From positions 1 through 23,206 of the IMG/VR virus record IMGVR_UViG_3300025102_000304: DNA of 23,206 nt. The stretch is one strand, 5' to 3'. The notes beneath the pieces are model-generated. The model saw nothing but the letters and a program-made list of their open reading frames with translations. It had not been told where the DNA came from and did no database searches. The translations under genes and the position numbers were made by a program. This document shows positions 6,517 to 13,185 of the stretch, in pieces (positions within the stretch are counted from its first letter, which is position 1; each line of letters begins with the position of its first letter). This DNA comes from a virus.

Positions 6517-6844
6517 GGGGATGACTGGAATTGACAGGTTGATGGAAGTTCTAAGTTCAGTATGGGTGATGACCTACATCAAACTTTTAAGTGGCAACAC
6601 TTCTTATGCAATGGCTGCCTAATTAGGTAAGTATTGTACACCATATCATTGAGTATGCTTGTAGATGGGTTAGGTGTAAAAGGAAGCAGATGGTATGATA
6701 AGGTAATGATAGAAAACCGTTAAACATCCTATTGTTTATTAATCCTATCAGTTTTGGAAGTTTAGAAAAACTTATCCTAATACTGTAAAAGACTTATTAT
6801 GGAAACATCTCTGGACGTGGGTTCGACTCCCACCATCTCCACCA
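6517..6844 (+). ncRNA. ssrA: Transfer-messenger RNA (tmRNA)
   Basis: A complete one-piece tmRNA of 328 nt. The 5' end GGGGATG pairs with CATCTCC near the 3' end, including the G3-U70 wobble that marks it for alanylation. The 5' half continues ACTGGAATTGACAGG, as in tmRNAs. The T arm is GTGGG-TTCGACT-CCCAC, and the 3' end ACCA is encoded. The tag frame at 6593-6622 ends in YAMAA. The molecule should rescue stalled ribosomes and tag the peptide for proteolysis, using host AlaRS and SmpB. It lies alone between a phage permease gene and a small ORF with its own promoter. Few phages are known to carry tmRNA. No SmpB gene is seen in this window. Confidence 0.95.
6593..6622 (+). other. tmRNA tag reading frame: GNTSYAMAA, stop
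   Basis: The frame GGC AAC ACT TCT TAT GCA ATG GCT GCC TAA encodes GNTSYAMAA, with the resume codon GGC preceded by AGT. Bacteroidota tags commonly end YALAA. Here the Leu of the degradation signal is Met, and the second residue is Asn rather than Glu. The hydrophobic-Ala-Ala end should still be read by ClpXP-type proteases. Confidence 0.85.
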
Positions 6845-6877
6845 CCATTGATAGCTTAATAAAATATAAATTAAAAT

Positions 6878-6908
6878 TTGGATAATTAAAATAATTTTTG
6901 TATATTTA
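6878..6908 (+). promoter_or_regulatory. Promoter for the small ORF and the two cloverleaf RNAs
   Basis: TTG at 6878-6880, 20 nt, TATATTTA at 6901-6908. No TTAACA boxes. The predicted start point (about 6913-6915) falls on the ATG of the next ORF, so the message could be leaderless. Confidence 0.65.
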
Positions 6909-6913
6909 ATAAA

Positions 6914-7168
6914 ATGAATTGGGATTCTGTAAATATAAGTGATAAAATACAATGGTTAAAGAGTGTTGTAATGAACTCTACACATTATGTATCGGATGAT
7001 GAACATATATTAAATGCACTTATTACAGGTTCTACTAATACTTTTAGTGGTGATATTGGATTTGATATACAATCACATCATATAGAGTTTATGAGAAAAT
7101 TATGGGATAAGCATATAAAAACGCAAAAAGATAATACAATCATACACAAAATGCGAAAGAGGAGTTAA
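6914..7168 (+). CDS. Hypothetical protein, 84 aa, ending inside a cloverleaf RNA
   Basis: Unknown function. It is hydrophilic and probably alpha-helical, with a MNWDSVNISDKIQWLKSVV start and a HHIEFMRKLWDKHIK helix. Composition (four His near 60-75, three Trp) is reasonable for a real protein. The ATG is only 6 nt beyond the -7 box, so translation would start at or next to the mRNA 5' end. The last five codons and the stop (TAA at 7166-7168) lie inside the first cloverleaf RNA (7153-7223). Processing of that RNA at its 5' end would remove the stop codon and leave a nonstop message. It could also be a chance frame in the RNA leader. Confidence 0.55.
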   Translation: MNWDSVNISDKIQWLKSVVMNSTHYVSDDEHILNALITGSTNTFSGDIGFDIQSHHIEFMRKLWDKHIKTQKDNTIIHKMRKRS

Positions 7169-7223
7169 GAGAAACTCGCTACACATCCAGTGTAGAGAAG
7201 TTGGGGCAGTTCCAACCTTTCGC
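7153..7223 (+). ncRNA. tRNA-Gly-like cloverleaf RNA, copy 1
   Basis: A 71-nt element with tRNA geometry. Acceptor stem GCGAAAG/CTTTCGC (7 bp), 2 nt, D-like arm GAGTT-AAGAGA-AACTC, G26, anticodon-like arm CTACA-CATCCAG-TGTAG, 4-nt variable region, T-like arm GTTGG-GGCAGTT-CCAAC, then T73. The Gly identity set known from E. coli is present: G1-C72, C2-G71, G3-C70, U73 and C35-C36 within UCC. Canonical tRNA features are missing: position 8 is A, 33 is A rather than U, the D loop has no GG, and the T loop is GGCAGTT rather than TTCRANY. CCA is not encoded. Copy 2 shares all loops but has different, compensated stems. It is unlikely to decode, so its role is open. Confidence 0.75.
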
Positions 7224-7229
7224 TCAAAT

Positions 7230-7300
7230 GCGGGAAAAGAGTTAAGAGAAACTCGTTGTACATCCAGTACAAAGATGGTGGGGCAGTTCCACCTTCCCGC
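7230..7300 (+). ncRNA. tRNA-Gly-like cloverleaf RNA, copy 2
   Basis: Also exactly 71 nt, 6 nt after copy 1. Acceptor GCGGGAA/TTCCCGC followed by T73 equals the acceptor stem of E. coli tRNA-Gly(GCC). Then AA, GAGTT-AAGAGA-AACTC, G, TTGTA-CATCCAG-TACAA, AGAT, GGTGG-GGCAGTT-CCACC. Against copy 1, the acceptor, anticodon-like and T-like stems change on both strands so that every pair is kept, while the loops AAGAGA, CATCCAG and GGCAGTT are identical. That pattern is direct evidence of a selected RNA fold. U8, U33, the D-loop GG and the TTC T-loop are absent here too. Transcription is probably from the promoter at 6878-6908, and 3' trimming plus CCA addition would be needed for charging. Confidence 0.75.
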
Positions 7301-7318
7301 TCTAAATAATTTAATATA

Positions 7319-7726
7319 TTGAATTTAATATCAACACATCCAATTAAAAAATCCGACTTAGGATTTCACTCAAACCTATTCGGTGGAAAGTTATTGGCTT
7401 GGTTAGATGCTGCAGGAGCTGCCTATGCAATGGAAGTTACTGATACTCCACGAATCGTTACTATTAAAATAGATGAATGTATTTTTAAGAAACCTGCACG
7501 AGAGGGCCAGTTGATTAAAATCTATGGGTCTGTTTTTGATATAGGTACTACATCCCTTACTTTATACTTAGAGGCTAGGGCACATAACGTATACTCTGGC
7601 ACTCAAACCACAGTATTATCAACTAAAATAAAATTTGTTAGGATTGATGAAAACAATGACCCTATCCCAATTTCAGAGCGAGTTAAAAACAAGTATCGTG
7701 ATGAGATTGAAAAAAACAAATCTTAA
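7319..7726 (+). CDS. Acyl-CoA thioesterase-like hotdog protein (YciA/BACH type)
   Basis: The product likely hydrolyses acyl-CoA to free fatty acid and CoA in the cytoplasm. STHPIKKSDLGFHSNLFGGKLLAWLDAAGAAYA matches the N-terminal hotdog strand and helix, with the N-x-x-GG-x-LL-x-W-x-D motif (Asp about residue 31). Downstream come FKKPAREGQLIKIYG and TSLTLYLEARA strands. The length of 135 aa is normal. There is no in-frame ATG before the conserved region. The TTG at 7319-7321 follows an in-frame TAA at 7307, so a TTG start is the best choice. It lies 18 nt after the second cloverleaf RNA and may be cotranscribed with it. A thioesterase is unusual in a phage and could alter host lipid metabolism. 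True substrate is unknown. Confidence 0.85.
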   Translation: MNLISTHPIKKSDLGFHSNLFGGKLLAWLDAAGAAYAMEVTDTPRIVTIKIDECIFKKPAREGQLIKIYGSVFDIGTTSLTLYLEARAHNVYSGTQTTVLSTKIKFVRIDENNDPIPISERVKNKYRDEIEKNKS

Positions 7727-7798
7727 CAAACGTTAACAAACTTTAACAAAATCTTAACATTTAAAGCTTGACTTTTTGACTAAAATGTATTATCTTAG
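7723..7798 (+). promoter_or_regulatory. Promoter with four phased TTAACA boxes (VWA gene)
   Basis: TTAACA at 7723, 7733, 7743 and 7754, spaced 10, 10 and 11 bp. TTG at 7768-7770, 20 nt, TATCTTAG at 7791-7798. This is the largest box array in the window. It closely matches the promoter of the partner AAA+ gene at 9947-10013. Confidence 0.8.
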
Positions 7799-7857
7799 TA
7801 ATGTAAGGTTGATATAGAGATAATATCATATTCATTAAACGATAAAAATTATATAGT

Positions 7858-9942
7858 ATGTCAAAAAACAAATATTCTAACTTTTGGATTGGTGATAATT
7901 TCTTTGATTCAGATAGATTTGATGATGAGAATATCAATAAGACAGATGTTATGGCACTGGCTTCTTGTAAGAGGGCTGTAAAAAACTTCGTTAACATAGT
8001 TACCAATAAGGACATCAAAGTTAAGTTTACTACGGCTGGTGATTCTCATACAGATGGTAAGTATGTTACAATATCATCCAAAGTAACCGATAGTGATTTT
8101 GACCCTATTGTTGGGTTAGCTCTTCACGAGGGGTCTCACATCAAACTTACTGATTTTGATGTCTTGAAATCTATGATAGGGGCTAGGTTTGATGACTTGG
8201 GTAATTGTTCAAGTGAGTATTTTATGTTGTCTTATGATTACTGTAAATCTTTAATAAATAAACATAGTTCAATTGATGAAATGTGGGATTCTATGTATTA
8301 CATCACAAGTAAAGTTAAGGATTTACTTAATGTGATTGAAGACAGACGTATTGACAATTACATTTATACTACCGCTCCTGGTTACAAAGGTTACTACCAC
8401 TCAATGTATGAGAAGTATTTCAATGCTAAAATCATTGACAGAGGACTTAAATCAAGTGAGTATAGAGAAAATACTTGGGACTCTTATATGTTTCGTATCA
8501 TCAACTTGACTAACAAAAATAGAGACTTGGATGCGTTACCTGTGTTAAGACAAGTTTGGAACTTGATTGACTTAAAGAATATATCAAGACTAAAAAATAC
8601 TACTGAGGTATTGACTCTGGCTTTTGAGATTTTCAAATTGATTGAGGATACTGTTCCGGCTTCAAAATCTGATAGTAAGGAACGTGGTGAGAGTGAACAA
8701 CAAGAGACTGAGGATGAATCTAACGACAATAGTGGTAATGGTTCTCAAGGTGGTGACTCAGATGGTGATGGTGAATCTAAAAATGATTCTCAAGGTGGTG
8801 ACTATACAGATGGTGACGCAGAGGGTGAAGAATCAAATGGTAATAAAACATCCAAAGGTAATGGTAGTCTTAGTGACAGACAACGTAATCAATTAGAAAA
8901 AGCCATCAAGAAACAAAAAGAGTTTGGTAATGGTGAAATCAAAAAGAAACGTATTTCCAAAAAAGATAATGCTGATGTAGAAACTATATCTGAATCTGGT
9001 GTTGACCAACGGATAGCAGGTAAAGATTATACACATTACAATAATTCAGATAAAATCACAAAAACAAAAGTAACAGTAATTAAAAAGCTGACTAAAAAAT
9101 TATGTGAATCTCGAATATTTGATAGTATATTATGTAGACCTACAAGTTGGCAATTGAATTGTAACTCAGAAGCCGTTTCTAAGGGTGTTCAACTTGGAAC
9201 TATTTTAGGTAAAAGATTAAAAGTTAGGTCTGAGGAACGTACCTTAGTTACTCCACGAATGAAATCAGGTAGAATATCAGGTAGGTTAATTCACGAACTT
9301 GGTATGGGTAATACAGATATATTTGATAACTTGATAATAAATAAACATAGACCGGCGTTGATACATATTTCGGTTGACGCTAGTGGTTCAATGGGTGGGG
9401 AGTTGTTTACAAAAACACAAACAGCAGTTGTTGCAATCGCTAAGGCGGCATCAATGACACCAAATATGGATGTAGTAATCTCATATAGAAGTTGTCACGA
9501 ATCAAATAGGAATAGCACACCATTGGTATTGATAGCTTATGATTCTCGTATTGATAAGTTTAGTAAAATTACAAGTTTATTTAAATATTTAAGAGCTGGT
9601 GGAACTACACCTGAGGGTTTATGTTTTGAGGCTATATTGGATGAAATCACTAAAGGTGACCCAAGTACAGATAGATACTTTATTAACTTCTCAGATGGAA
9701 TGCCCTGTTACAGTAGTAAAGAAATATATTACAATGGACATCAGGCTATAGAGCACACTTCAAGACAGATTAAGAAAATCAGACAAAGTGGTATTAAAGT
9801 TTTATCATATTTCATATCAAGTTACTACAGTTCAGATACAACTTTGGCTAATTTTAAAACTATGTATGGTAACTCATCACAAGTGATAAACATTACAAGT
9901 ATGATACCATTGGCTAAATCATTGAATAAAATGTTTGAATAA
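7858..9942 (+). CDS. CobT-like protein with HEXXH zincin motif and VWA domain
   Basis: A 694-aa protein in three parts. The N-terminal region (about 1-270) has ALHEGSHI, a HEXXH zinc motif (His90, Glu91, His94), and NVIEDRRIDNY (Glu161, Asp162). This pairing is shared with CobT and metallopeptidase/VWA proteins. Residues 270-345 are an acidic Gly/Asp/Ser-rich linker. The C-terminal VWA domain has a full MIDAS: DASGSM (Asp507, Ser509, Ser511), GGTTPEG (Thr583-584) and FSDGMP (Asp613). With the MoxR/CobS-like AAA+ product at 10084 it should form an ATP-driven complex that acts on a protein or metal-chelatase target. The family is well supported; cobalamin synthesis itself is not, as no other such gene is seen here. 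The start ATG follows a leader like that of the partner gene. Confidence 0.85.
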   Translation: MSKNKYSNFWIGDNFFDSDRFDDENINKTDVMALASCKRAVKNFVNIVTNKDIKVKFTTAGDSHTDGKYVTISSKVTDSDFDPIVGLALHEGSHIKLTDFDVLKSMIGARFDDLGNCSSEYFMLSYDYCKSLINKHSSIDEMWDSMYYITSKVKDLLNVIEDRRIDNYIYTTAPGYKGYYHSMYEKYFNAKIIDRGLKSSEYRENTWDSYMFRIINLTNKNRDLDALPVLRQVWNLIDLKNISRLKNTTEVLTLAFEIFKLIEDTVPASKSDSKERGESEQQETEDESNDNSGNGSQGGDSDGDGESKNDSQGGDYTDGDAEGEESNGNKTSKGNGSLSDRQRNQLEKAIKKQKEFGNGEIKKKRISKKDNADVETISESGVDQRIAGKDYTHYNNSDKITKTKVTVIKKLTKKLCESRIFDSILCRPTSWQLNCNSEAVSKGVQLGTILGKRLKVRSEERTLVTPRMKSGRISGRLIHELGMGNTDIFDNLIINKHRPALIHISVDASGSMGGELFTKTQTAVVAIAKAASMTPNMDVVISYRSCHESNRNSTPLVLIAYDSRIDKFSKITSLFKYLRAGGTTPEGLCFEAILDEITKGDPSTDRYFINFSDGMPCYSSKEIYYNGHQAIEHTSRQIKKIRQSGIKVLSYFISSYYSSDTTLANFKTMYGNSSQVINITSMIPLAKSLNKMFE

Positions 9943-9946
9943 AATA

Positions 9947-10013
9947 TTAACAAACTTTAACAAAACCTTAACACTTTAGGGCTTGACTTTTTGGATATAA
10001 TGTCGTATCTTAG
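9947..10013 (+). promoter_or_regulatory. Promoter with three phased TTAACA boxes (AAA+ gene)
   Basis: TTAACA at 9947, 9957 and 9968 (10 and 11 bp apart), TTG at 9983-9985, 20 nt, TATCTTAG at 10006-10013. The core GCTTGACTTTTTG is identical to that of the VWA promoter, and both leaders end in an ATAAAAATTATATA stretch before the ATG. Confidence 0.8.
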
Positions 10014-10083
10014 TATTGTAAGTTGTTGAGGTGGTAAGAATTGAAAATTTTAAACATCTATTATTAAATAAAAATTATATATT

Positions 10084-11361
10084 ATGGCAAAGTCTCAAAG
10101 ATTTGTATTTTTAACAGTTGAACGAAATGATAATAAAGAATTGTTTTTAGTAGACTCCGCAGGTTCTAAGTTTTTCGTACCTGAAATAAACGAAAAGGGT
10201 ACTTCACTTTATAAACGTGCAGTATCAGCTTCTAATAATCCATCTAAATGGTGTTTCAAGGCTCGTATAAGTGGTAATCTAACAAGTGGTACTTTAATGT
10301 TTTCTAAAGTTCCTGCTGAGAAGTTTAGTGGGGCTGAGCCTGTTACTAACTTCAATAAACCAAATGGTGGTTTGGAACAATATTCAGTTAATGTAACACC
10401 AACTCAATCTACAGATAGTGTTACTCCACCAGCTCCAGAAGAGTTGCTAAACTTTATTCACTCAGAGTCTAACGAACTAAAACCACAGATGTTATTTATG
10501 ACAGATTTGAAATGGAAATATTTGATTCGTAACATCCTTAGAGGTAAGAACATTATGATGACTGGCCCCGCTGGTTGTGGTAAGACTATGGCGGCCAAAG
10601 CGGCGGCCAATTGTTTGGATGGTTACAATATGGAAATATTCAATCTTGGTTCAACTCAAGACCCACGTATTACATTGATTGGTAATACTCAGTTTGATAC
10701 TAAAAAAGGAACTGTATTTAATCCATCACCATTCGTAAAAGCAATACAGACTCCAAATACAGTTATCGTTTTGGATGAGTTGACTCGGGCACATCCTGAA
10801 GCTCATAACATCTTAATGTCTGTTTTAGATAGTGGACAAAGATACTTGAGACTTGATGAGGCTTCCGATTCACCAATAGTAAAAGTGGCCGATGGTGTTT
10901 CGTTTATCGCTTCGGCTAACATTGGTAATGAATATACGGCCACTCGTCAATTGGATAGAGCGATTGTTGACCGTTTCACAATCATTGAAATGGATACTCT
11001 TAATATGGATGAGGAACATTCACTACTTAGTATGATGTACCCATCTGTTGATAGTTCACTTTTACAATCTGTGGCTGAGATAACCTCAATGACTCGTAGT
11101 GAGGTTAAAAAAGAAACTCCACAACTTACGAACTCAATATCAACTCGTTCAGCAGTAGAGATTGGTTCACTACTTTATGATGGGTTTAGTCTTGAAGAGG
11201 CCGCTGAAATAACAGTTTATCCATTATTTGATGAGGCTGGTGGAGCTGAATCTGAGAGAGTTTACATCAAACAGTTTGTACAAAAATTCATTGATAATAA
11301 TACTAATGATGACTTGTTCAATACAAATGATGGTGATTTAGAAAATCCTTTTAATAATTAG
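10084..11361 (+). CDS. MoxR/CobS-like AAA+ ATPase, partner of the VWA protein
   Basis: A 425-aa protein. Residues 1-125 form a phage-specific N-terminal region with a proline-rich linker. The AAA+ core follows: Walker A GPAGCGKT at 161-168 (Lys167), Walker B VIVLDE (Asp231, Glu232), sensor 1 Asn279 in ASAN, and Arg292/Arg297 in LDRAIVDRF as arginine-finger candidates. The order fits the MoxR/CobS clade, whose members form hexameric rings that work with VWA partners (RavA-ViaA, CobS-CobT, NorQ-NorD). The adjacent VWA gene has an almost identical promoter, so the two are probably made together in controlled ratio. Phage CobS-type genes are common in marine T4-like phages, with the target unproven. 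The gene ends at a strong terminator. Confidence 0.9.
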   Translation: MAKSQRFVFLTVERNDNKELFLVDSAGSKFFVPEINEKGTSLYKRAVSASNNPSKWCFKARISGNLTSGTLMFSKVPAEKFSGAEPVTNFNKPNGGLEQYSVNVTPTQSTDSVTPPAPEELLNFIHSESNELKPQMLFMTDLKWKYLIRNILRGKNIMMTGPAGCGKTMAAKAAANCLDGYNMEIFNLGSTQDPRITLIGNTQFDTKKGTVFNPSPFVKAIQTPNTVIVLDELTRAHPEAHNILMSVLDSGQRYLRLDEASDSPIVKVADGVSFIASANIGNEYTATRQLDRAIVDRFTIIEMDTLNMDEEHSLLSMMYPSVDSSLLQSVAEITSMTRSEVKKETPQLTNSISTRSAVEIGSLLYDGFSLEEAAEITVYPLFDEAGGAESERVYIKQFVQKFIDNNTNDDLFNTNDGDLENPFNN

Positions 11362-11371
11362 ATGTATATAT

Positions 11372-11404
11372 GGTAGGCCCCATATTGGGGTTTACCTTTT
11401 TTTT
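11372..11404 (+). terminator. Intrinsic terminator after the AAA+ gene
   Basis: GGTAGGCCCC (11372-11381) pairs with GGGGTTTACC (11387-11396), with two G-T wobbles and a 5-nt loop ATATT, followed by eight Ts. Confidence 0.9.
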
Positions 11405-11421
11405 AAATTAAATATAATGTA

Positions 11422-11721
11422 ATGGATAGTGTAGATGCAAAGAACATAACCAAAATGGTAATAGAAACTCTTGATGAAGAGGGTGTCTTAGATAACAAAT
11501 TTTTTGATGAACATAAATTCAGAAGTAGATGTTACAAAACTTTGATATCATCTGATATTAATGTAAAGGACTACGAAAAAATATTGGATTTGGCTATGTA
11601 CATAGCTGATAGTATCGTAGTTGATAATATCAATTCTACTTTTAAAGGGTTAATAAACAAAGGTATTTTATCAGAAACCGAAAATGATTCTGGTGATATT
11701 TCATATAAATTAAATAATTAA
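11422..11721 (+). CDS. Hypothetical acidic protein, 99 aa
   Basis: Unknown function. It is acidic and mostly helical: VDAKNITKMVIETLDEEG, KFRSRCYKTLIS, DYEKILDLAMYIADSIV. It ends with a turn and strand segment LINKGILSETENDSGDISYKL, which resembles the end of a small winged-helix fold, but that is weak. It starts about 18 nt below the terminator and no separate promoter is clear. It opens a run of nine tightly spaced small genes. Confidence 0.7.
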   Translation: MDSVDAKNITKMVIETLDEEGVLDNKFFDEHKFRSRCYKTLISSDINVKDYEKILDLAMYIADSIVVDNINSTFKGLINKGILSETENDSGDISYKLNN

Positions 11722-11732
11722 ACTTTAAAAAA

Positions 11733-12104
11733 ATGGTTGAAAAAAACTTATCTGATGAGCAGATACAAAAAGAAATCGAACAATTGACACATCAAGCTCT
11801 TGAAGAGTTAGATAAAGGTTCTTATTGGGTTGAAATGGATGAAGATTATTTCAATGAATTAAGGGAACGTTTTGAAAAAGGGCCCGATGAAATTGGCCCA
11901 CGACAGTTTAAAACGTACATAAACAACGATTTACCAATATATATGATTGTTATACCAGCAGGTAAACAACATAATGGTGATGAAAGCGTACAATACTTTC
12001 ATACAATTGTTGAGGATTTAGAATTAGGTGAATGTAATGGTTCATATGGATTGATTACAGAAACTGAATTAGAGAACAAATATAATATTATTTATTTTAA
12101 CTAA
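11733..12104 (+). CDS. Hypothetical protein, 123 aa
   Basis: Unknown function. The N-terminal third is an acidic helix (DEQIQKEIEQLTHQALEELDKG). The rest looks alpha/beta, with YMIVIPAGKQH and YFHTIVEDLELGECNG strands. No signal peptide or membrane segment. It lies 11 nt after the previous stop, behind an A-rich stretch (TTTAAAAAA) that probably serves as the ribosome contact region, as is usual in Bacteroidota where Shine-Dalgarno sites are rare. It is followed by a DUF4494-like gene after 9 nt. Confidence 0.7.
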   Translation: MVEKNLSDEQIQKEIEQLTHQALEELDKGSYWVEMDEDYFNELRERFEKGPDEIGPRQFKTYINNDLPIYMIVIPAGKQHNGDESVQYFHTIVEDLELGECNGSYGLITETELENKYNIIYFN

Positions 12105-12113
12105 AACATTATT

Positions 12114-12311
12114 ATGGCATATTACATAGCAAAAGTAAAGGTAGTTGTTTCAGATAACAACGGTAAACAAAAAAAGAATGTAGAACAGTATTTGGTAAAC
12201 GCAGTATCGGTTACTGATGCAGAAACTAAGATTCACGAGGACTTTAAAAACACAGTCATTGACTTTGAAGTTTCATCGGTTTCAGAAACTAAAATTATAA
12301 AAGTTATTTAA
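12114..12311 (+). CDS. DUF4494-like small protein, 65 aa
   Basis: The pattern YIAKVKVVVSDNNGKQKK, then VEQYLVNAVSVTDAETKI, then FEVSSVSETKI matches the core of DUF4494, a family found in Bacteroidota and their phages. Its members share a K-V-K strand, an E-x-YLV-x-A-x-S-x-T-x-AE segment and a final strand. This copy is short and contains only that core. Function of the family is unknown to me. It lies in the small-gene run and supports the Bacteroidota host assignment. Confidence 0.7.
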   Translation: MAYYIAKVKVVVSDNNGKQKKNVEQYLVNAVSVTDAETKIHEDFKNTVIDFEVSSVSETKIIKVI

Positions 12312-12323
12312 TCGGAGTAATCA

Positions 12324-12557
12324 ATGAATTATATGACAGGCTCAATTGTTATATTATCTGTTTTTAATAAATTAAAAGTAGGCAAAGTTATAGATAAGTC
12401 ACCAAACAAAGGTGGCTTTATCTATTCGATAAAAACTGAAGATGGTAAAATATATGATGATGTTTGTGTTAACGATACAAGCAACAGTATATTTATTCAT
12501 TCAAGTATTACAAAATCATTTCTAAAATCACATGAAGGTGGAAATAACAAAGAATAA
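12324..12557 (+). CDS. Hypothetical small beta-rich protein, 77 aa
   Basis: Unknown function. The segment SIVILSVFNKLKVGKVID, then GGFIYSIKTEDGKIYDDVCVND, reads as a small SH3-like barrel. The C-terminal tail is helical (SITKSFLKSHEGG). The ATG at 12324 follows a GGAGTAATCA sequence, one of the few purine-rich pre-start regions here. A second in-frame ATG lies three codons later. The 3' end overlaps the next gene by 26 nt in a different frame. Confidence 0.65.
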   Translation: MNYMTGSIVILSVFNKLKVGKVIDKSPNKGGFIYSIKTEDGKIYDDVCVNDTSNSIFIHSSITKSFLKSHEGGNNKE

Positions 12558-12831
12558 GTTAACAAGAATTAAGAAAAAAGTTTTGAAAGAATATCCAAAG
12601 GCTAAATGTATGATGCGTAATGGTGGGTATTATATATGGGATGGTTCTGATGATTACATACAGAACGAATATATGATACCATTACAACGTAGTTCAGCTA
12701 TGGCTTGGTATTGGTTCAATGAAATAAACAAAACTAATACTAACATCCAACGAACTCATCCTAATAGAATGTGTTTGGATACATTCAACAAAAAGTTTGA
12801 AAGAATATCAAATCGTAATAAGAAAAAGTAA
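12532..12831 (+). CDS. Hypothetical basic protein, 99 aa
   Basis: Unknown function. It is very basic, with a lysine-rich N-terminal helix (KNKLTRIKKKVLKEYPKAK), a beta hairpin with aromatic residues (MMRNGGYYIWDGSDDYIQNEY), then AMAWYWFNEI and a basic tail ending NRNKKK. Binding of nucleic acid is plausible from charge. It overlaps the previous gene by 26 nt. In-frame alternatives near the start are lacking, so the ATG at 12532 is the natural choice. Confidence 0.7.
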   Translation: MKVEITKNKLTRIKKKVLKEYPKAKCMMRNGGYYIWDGSDDYIQNEYMIPLQRSSAMAWYWFNEINKTNTNIQRTHPNRMCLDTFNKKFERISNRNKKK

Positions 12832-12866
12832 TCACATTTAATAACATTTATTTCAATATTTATTTG

Positions 12867-12874
12867 TAGATTAT
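12867..12874 (+). promoter_or_regulatory. Possible weak promoter -7 element
   Basis: TAGATTAT preceded by TTTG, in the only gap (about 60 nt) inside the small-gene run. No TTG lies 20 nt upstream, so support is weak. Confidence 0.3.
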
Positions 12875-12893
12875 TTAACTTAAAATATAAACA

Positions 12894-13181
12894 ATGGCAC
12901 GTAGAAAAAATTTCAAAGGTTCTGTAAATCACATACATGCAGTACCATCGGATATTAAGAAGAAACAAAACAAATTTGGTAAGAACTATTCAAGTATAGA
13001 TTTTGGAATGTCTGATAGTATTAATGAATTCAATTATAGGGATAAATCTTTGCCAATCGGCTCACTTAAAATAGGTAACCTAGAAACTGAACTTACTTCT
13101 CACGAATGTAATAGAATAATATCAACACTTGAAAACGCATTATCAATTCACGATACGAAAATAAAGTTGGGTATAAAGTAG
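12894..13181 (+). CDS. Hypothetical protein, 95 aa
   Basis: Unknown function. The N terminus is basic and probably disordered (MARRKNFKGSVNHIH, then DIKKKQNKFGKNY). The C-terminal third is a helix with a serine/histidine-rich turn (LTSHECNRIISTLENALSIHD). No signal peptide or membrane segment. It starts after a 62-nt gap that carries a weak promoter-like element. The next gene starts 4 nt after its stop. Confidence 0.65.
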   Translation: MARRKNFKGSVNHIHAVPSDIKKKQNKFGKNYSSIDFGMSDSINEFNYRDKSLPIGSLKIGNLETELTSHECNRIISTLENALSIHDTKIKLGIK

Positions 13182-13185
13182 TATA

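Noticed and set aside
6845-6847. A second CCA directly after the tmRNA ACCA end
   Set aside because: The acceptor pairing fixes the 3' end at 6844; the extra CCA is trailer sequence.
7153-7300. Reading the two 71-nt RNAs as tRNAs on the - strand (anticodon loop CTGGATG has U33 and GGA)
   Set aside because: On that strand the first arm joins the acceptor stem without the two linker bases, the last arm is separated by two, and the acceptor end lacks normal spacing. Only the + strand has full tRNA geometry.
7153-7300. A known riboswitch or small self-cleaving ribozyme for the tandem RNAs
   Set aside because: I compared them from memory with purine, glycine, SAM-I, glutamine, hammerhead, twister, pistol and hairpin motifs and saw no matching conserved core. 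A covariance search would settle it.
8642-8896. An 84-aa open frame in another frame inside the VWA gene, and repeat-like sequence there
   Set aside because: It is the low-complexity Gly/Asp/Ser linker of the VWA protein read out of frame. The repeats are codon-level and irregular, not a CRISPR or tandem array.
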